Source: an uncultured bacterium
Lineage (GTDB): Bacteria > Cyanobacteriota > Vampirovibrionia > Gastranaerophilales > Gastranaerophilaceae
Reading direction: 5' to 3'
Assembly: GCA_902777605.1 (NCBI GenBank)
Contig: CACYUI010000010.1
Location: forward strand, 34,065 to 98,064
Length of the DNA stretch: 64,000 bases
Under the pieces are notes generated by a model. That model worked only from the letters and a program-made list of their open reading frames with translations, was not told the DNA's origin and did no database searches. Positions 62,788 through 64,000 of the stretch are shown here, in pieces. The translations under genes and the position numbers were made by a program. Numbering within the stretch: the stretch's first letter is position 1; every line of letters begins with the position of its first letter.

Positions 62788-63124
62788 TTGACGGATGGAA
62801 TTCATTTTCAACTTCATGTTTTAGCAATGCAGCAAAATTTATATCTATAAAATTTATTTGGTCTAGCTTATCGACCTTATATTCTTCAGAACCACAATTT
62901 GAACAATAATGATGCTGAGGAACAATTTCACCATTTTTAACCATAGCTTTCATCTTAACCCCGCAGCAAGCACACCTTGTTATATACCATTCATTCTGTA
63001 TATATTTACCACAATCAGGACAATATCCGCCATCCACATTTGGACTGATTTTATCATGATTACATTTTGGAATTAATGATGGGAATAAAAGATAAATGAA
63101 CTCCATAATTTCGTTATAAAACAT
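62726..63124 (-). CDS. zinc-ribbon protein
   Basis: 132 residues with several zinc-knuckle pairs: CPDCGKY, CACCGVK and CSNCGSEE, plus an isolated Cys-His (KCNHDK). It probably binds two zinc ions. No other domain is recognised. GAGGTAAC precedes the start. The last 20 or so codons overlap spmB on the other strand and look unconstrained, which suggests a lost original stop codon. Confidence 0.7.
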   Translation of the reverse strand: MFYNEIMEFIYLLFPSLIPKCNHDKISPNVDGGYCPDCGKYIQNEWYITRCACCGVKMKAMVKNGEIVPQHHYCSNCGSEEYKVDKLDQINFIDINFAALLKHEVENEFHPSTTRCWQEKTNEQPKLLVQYL

Positions 63125-63218
63125 TAGTTACCTCGCTATTATTTTATTAATTGTGTAAAAATAAAAATCAACATTTTATAAAAATATTAAGAATTATTAA
63201 GCAAACTTTCTTAAAAAG

Positions 63219-63253
63219 GCAATTTTAAAGAATAAATATACTTTATATAACTA
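63219..63253 (+). promoter_or_regulatory. GCAATTTT-N11-ATACTTTATATA promoter-like motif
   Basis: GCAATTTT (63219) and ATACTTTATATA (63238) are 19 bases apart, as at three other sites. No coding frame follows. Confidence 0.6.
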
Positions 63254-63254
63254 A

Positions 63255-63364
63255 GGATATTAATTTTTCACTTTAACAGATATTTAATAATAAAACTAAT
63301 ACATAATACATACTACACTTCACACATTAAAAGTTTTTAGAGTCGATAAGACTCTTTTTTTTTT
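63255..63364 (+). ncRNA. candidate short non-coding transcript
   Basis: About 85 bases after the promoter-like motif lies a terminator, stem AGAGTC / GACTCT (63339-63355) with a T-run of nine. The segment between has no open frame of note. A small RNA is possible but less convincing than the one at 22481. Confidence 0.4.
63339..63364 (+). terminator. Rho-independent terminator
   Basis: The stem AGAGTC-GATAA-GACTCT is followed by T9, then a G8 tract. Confidence 0.75.
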
Positions 63365-63410
63365 GGGGGGGGAGGGGTAAATAATATTTAAACTAATAAA
63401 AGATGACTAT

Positions 63411-63512
63411 GGCGAGCGCGAGGGAACTATGGCTGGAGAGTTTTTGTCAAAAGTCGTAAGACATTTAGACAAAACTCTGAATTGCCGTTAAATGCAAACG
63501 AGTGCAAACGAG
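63411..63512 (+). repeat. dispersed structured repeat, copy B
   Basis: A diverged copy of the 13407-13500 element. The arms GAGTTTTTGTC (63438-63448) and GACAAAACTC (63468-63477) pair as in copy A, with coordinated base changes. ATTGCCGTTAAATGCAAACG follows. Confidence 0.75.
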
Positions 63513-63529
63513 CTTTTATAAAAAGCTGG

Positions 63530-63690
63530 ATTCCTTCGCCCTAATCGGGTTCGGAATGACATGGCGTAAAAACCTCTCATATAGTATCATTCTGTACATG
63601 TAAAATAATTATTTACATAACAAATCGTCATTCTGAGGAAAATAATTAAAGAAGTTTATTTTTATTATACGGAGTCCGAAGAATCGCCAT
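63530..63690 (+). repeat. REP-like palindrome fragments
   Basis: GGATTCCTTCGCCC...GGGTTCGGAATGAC (about 63529-63560), a near-palindrome around TAATTATTT (63598-63618), and GTCATTCTGAGG...CCGAAGAATCGCC (63627-63688) are short hairpin-type repeats. No gene is seen between 63125 and the 5S rRNA. Confidence 0.55.
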
Positions 63691-63885
63691 AACTTTTTGT
63701 ATGTTCATTCCATTATAGACAGTAGTGGATTTTACTGAGAGGGGTAGTGGTTTGCGGATTTTTGCAAGAGTGAGCGATAGCGAAACTCGTCCCCGTGAAC
63801 AACCTTACGGAGTACTGTTTTTCGTGAGAAAAACATAAACAGAGTGCAAAGGTTGTAAACTGCAGATAATCCAAGACGACAAACA

Positions 63886-63925
63886 AAAAAAGACAATCAC
63901 TTAATCCTAAGCAATTGTCTTTTTC
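63886..63925 (-). terminator. rRNA operon terminator
   Basis: The stem AAAAAGACAAT / ATTGTCTTTTT with an inner CTTA / TAAG pairing lies just downstream of the 5S rRNA on the minus strand. Confidence 0.85.
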
Positions 63926-63936
63926 TTTTAAAATAG

Positions 63937-64000
63937 ATGTTGGCAGCGTGCTATCTTCCCAGGAGGTGGCCCTCCAAGTATTTTCGCCTCTGTAGGTCTT
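63937..64000 (-). rRNA. rrf: 5S rRNA, 3' half (runs off window)
   Basis: On the minus strand the sequence reads AAGACCTACAGAGGCGAAAA, then TACTTGGAGGGCCACCTCC, TGGGAAGATAGCACGCTGCC, typical of the second half of 5S rRNA including loop E and the closing helix. The 5' half and any 23S/16S genes lie beyond 64000. Confidence 0.92.

Overview
The window is AT-rich and gene-dense. It looks like the chromosome of a non-photosynthetic cyanobacterial relative (Melainabacteria/Vampirovibrionia, probably a gut Gastranaerophilales); this is inference. The evidence is an LPS-type outer membrane (LptB, an LptF/G permease), a DUF3326 protein typical of cyanobacteria and plastids, an orphan FliO, two promoters matching the flagellar sigma-28 consensus, and several lineage-type proteins with no clear function. 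There is no photosynthesis gene, no prophage and no CRISPR array.

Layout. 1-12.0 kb: fabI, two unknown proteins, then a minus-strand operon (histidine kinase, Nudix, chorismate mutase aroH, receiver-only regulator, nadE). Divergent from it are fliO, a NeuB-type synthase and a KdsC-type phosphatase. A phosphodiester glycosidase, LptF/G and LptB follow on the minus strand. 12.2-16.5 kb is the most accessory-looking part: a Met-rich protein, tRNA-Gln with a duplicated 3' end, tandem repeats, a transglutaminase-like protein with a sigma-28 promoter, REP-like hairpins, a broken RAYT transposase and a truncated acyltransferase. 16.5-26.9 kb: a GT39 transferase, rnhA, a coiled-coil protein, an antiporter, an orphan DNA methyltransferase, a probable small RNA, gyrA, ilvC and a Cys-rich secreted protein. 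26.9-37.2 kb: rplJL with a structured leader, a divergent GT39/GT2 pair, a secreted zincin, an S41 protease, bioF-like, dxr, tRNA-Lys-rpsU, and a 546-aa protein behind a second sigma-28 promoter. 37.5-49.8 kb: a CNNM/HlyC-type protein, DUF3326, a pilin-like protein, trigger factor, an AsmA-like protein, a NarL regulator, DUF512, PadR, a LysM-like protein and a GGDEF/HD-GYP protein. 49.8-64 kb: tRNA-Arg, nadC, nadB, TPR, zincin, cutA, a FAD-linked oxidase, a 1939-aa coiled-coil protein, spmA/spmB, a zinc-ribbon protein, a repeat-rich spacer and the 3' half of a 5S rRNA.

How the genes connect. nadB, nadC and nadE cover most of de novo NAD synthesis (nadA is not seen). The NeuB/KdsC pair, the Lpt genes, the GT2/GT39 enzymes and the AsmA-like protein point to an elaborate cell envelope. 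The least expected signal is regulatory. Two unrelated orphan genes carry near-perfect TAAAGTTT-N11-(G/A)CCGATAT promoters. Four other transcription units, two of them apparently non-coding, share a second bipartite promoter-like motif with fixed spacing. Palindromic TTGTTACAA-like boxes precede many of the lineage-specific genes. This suggests a co-regulated and possibly flagellum-linked set of undescribed proteins.
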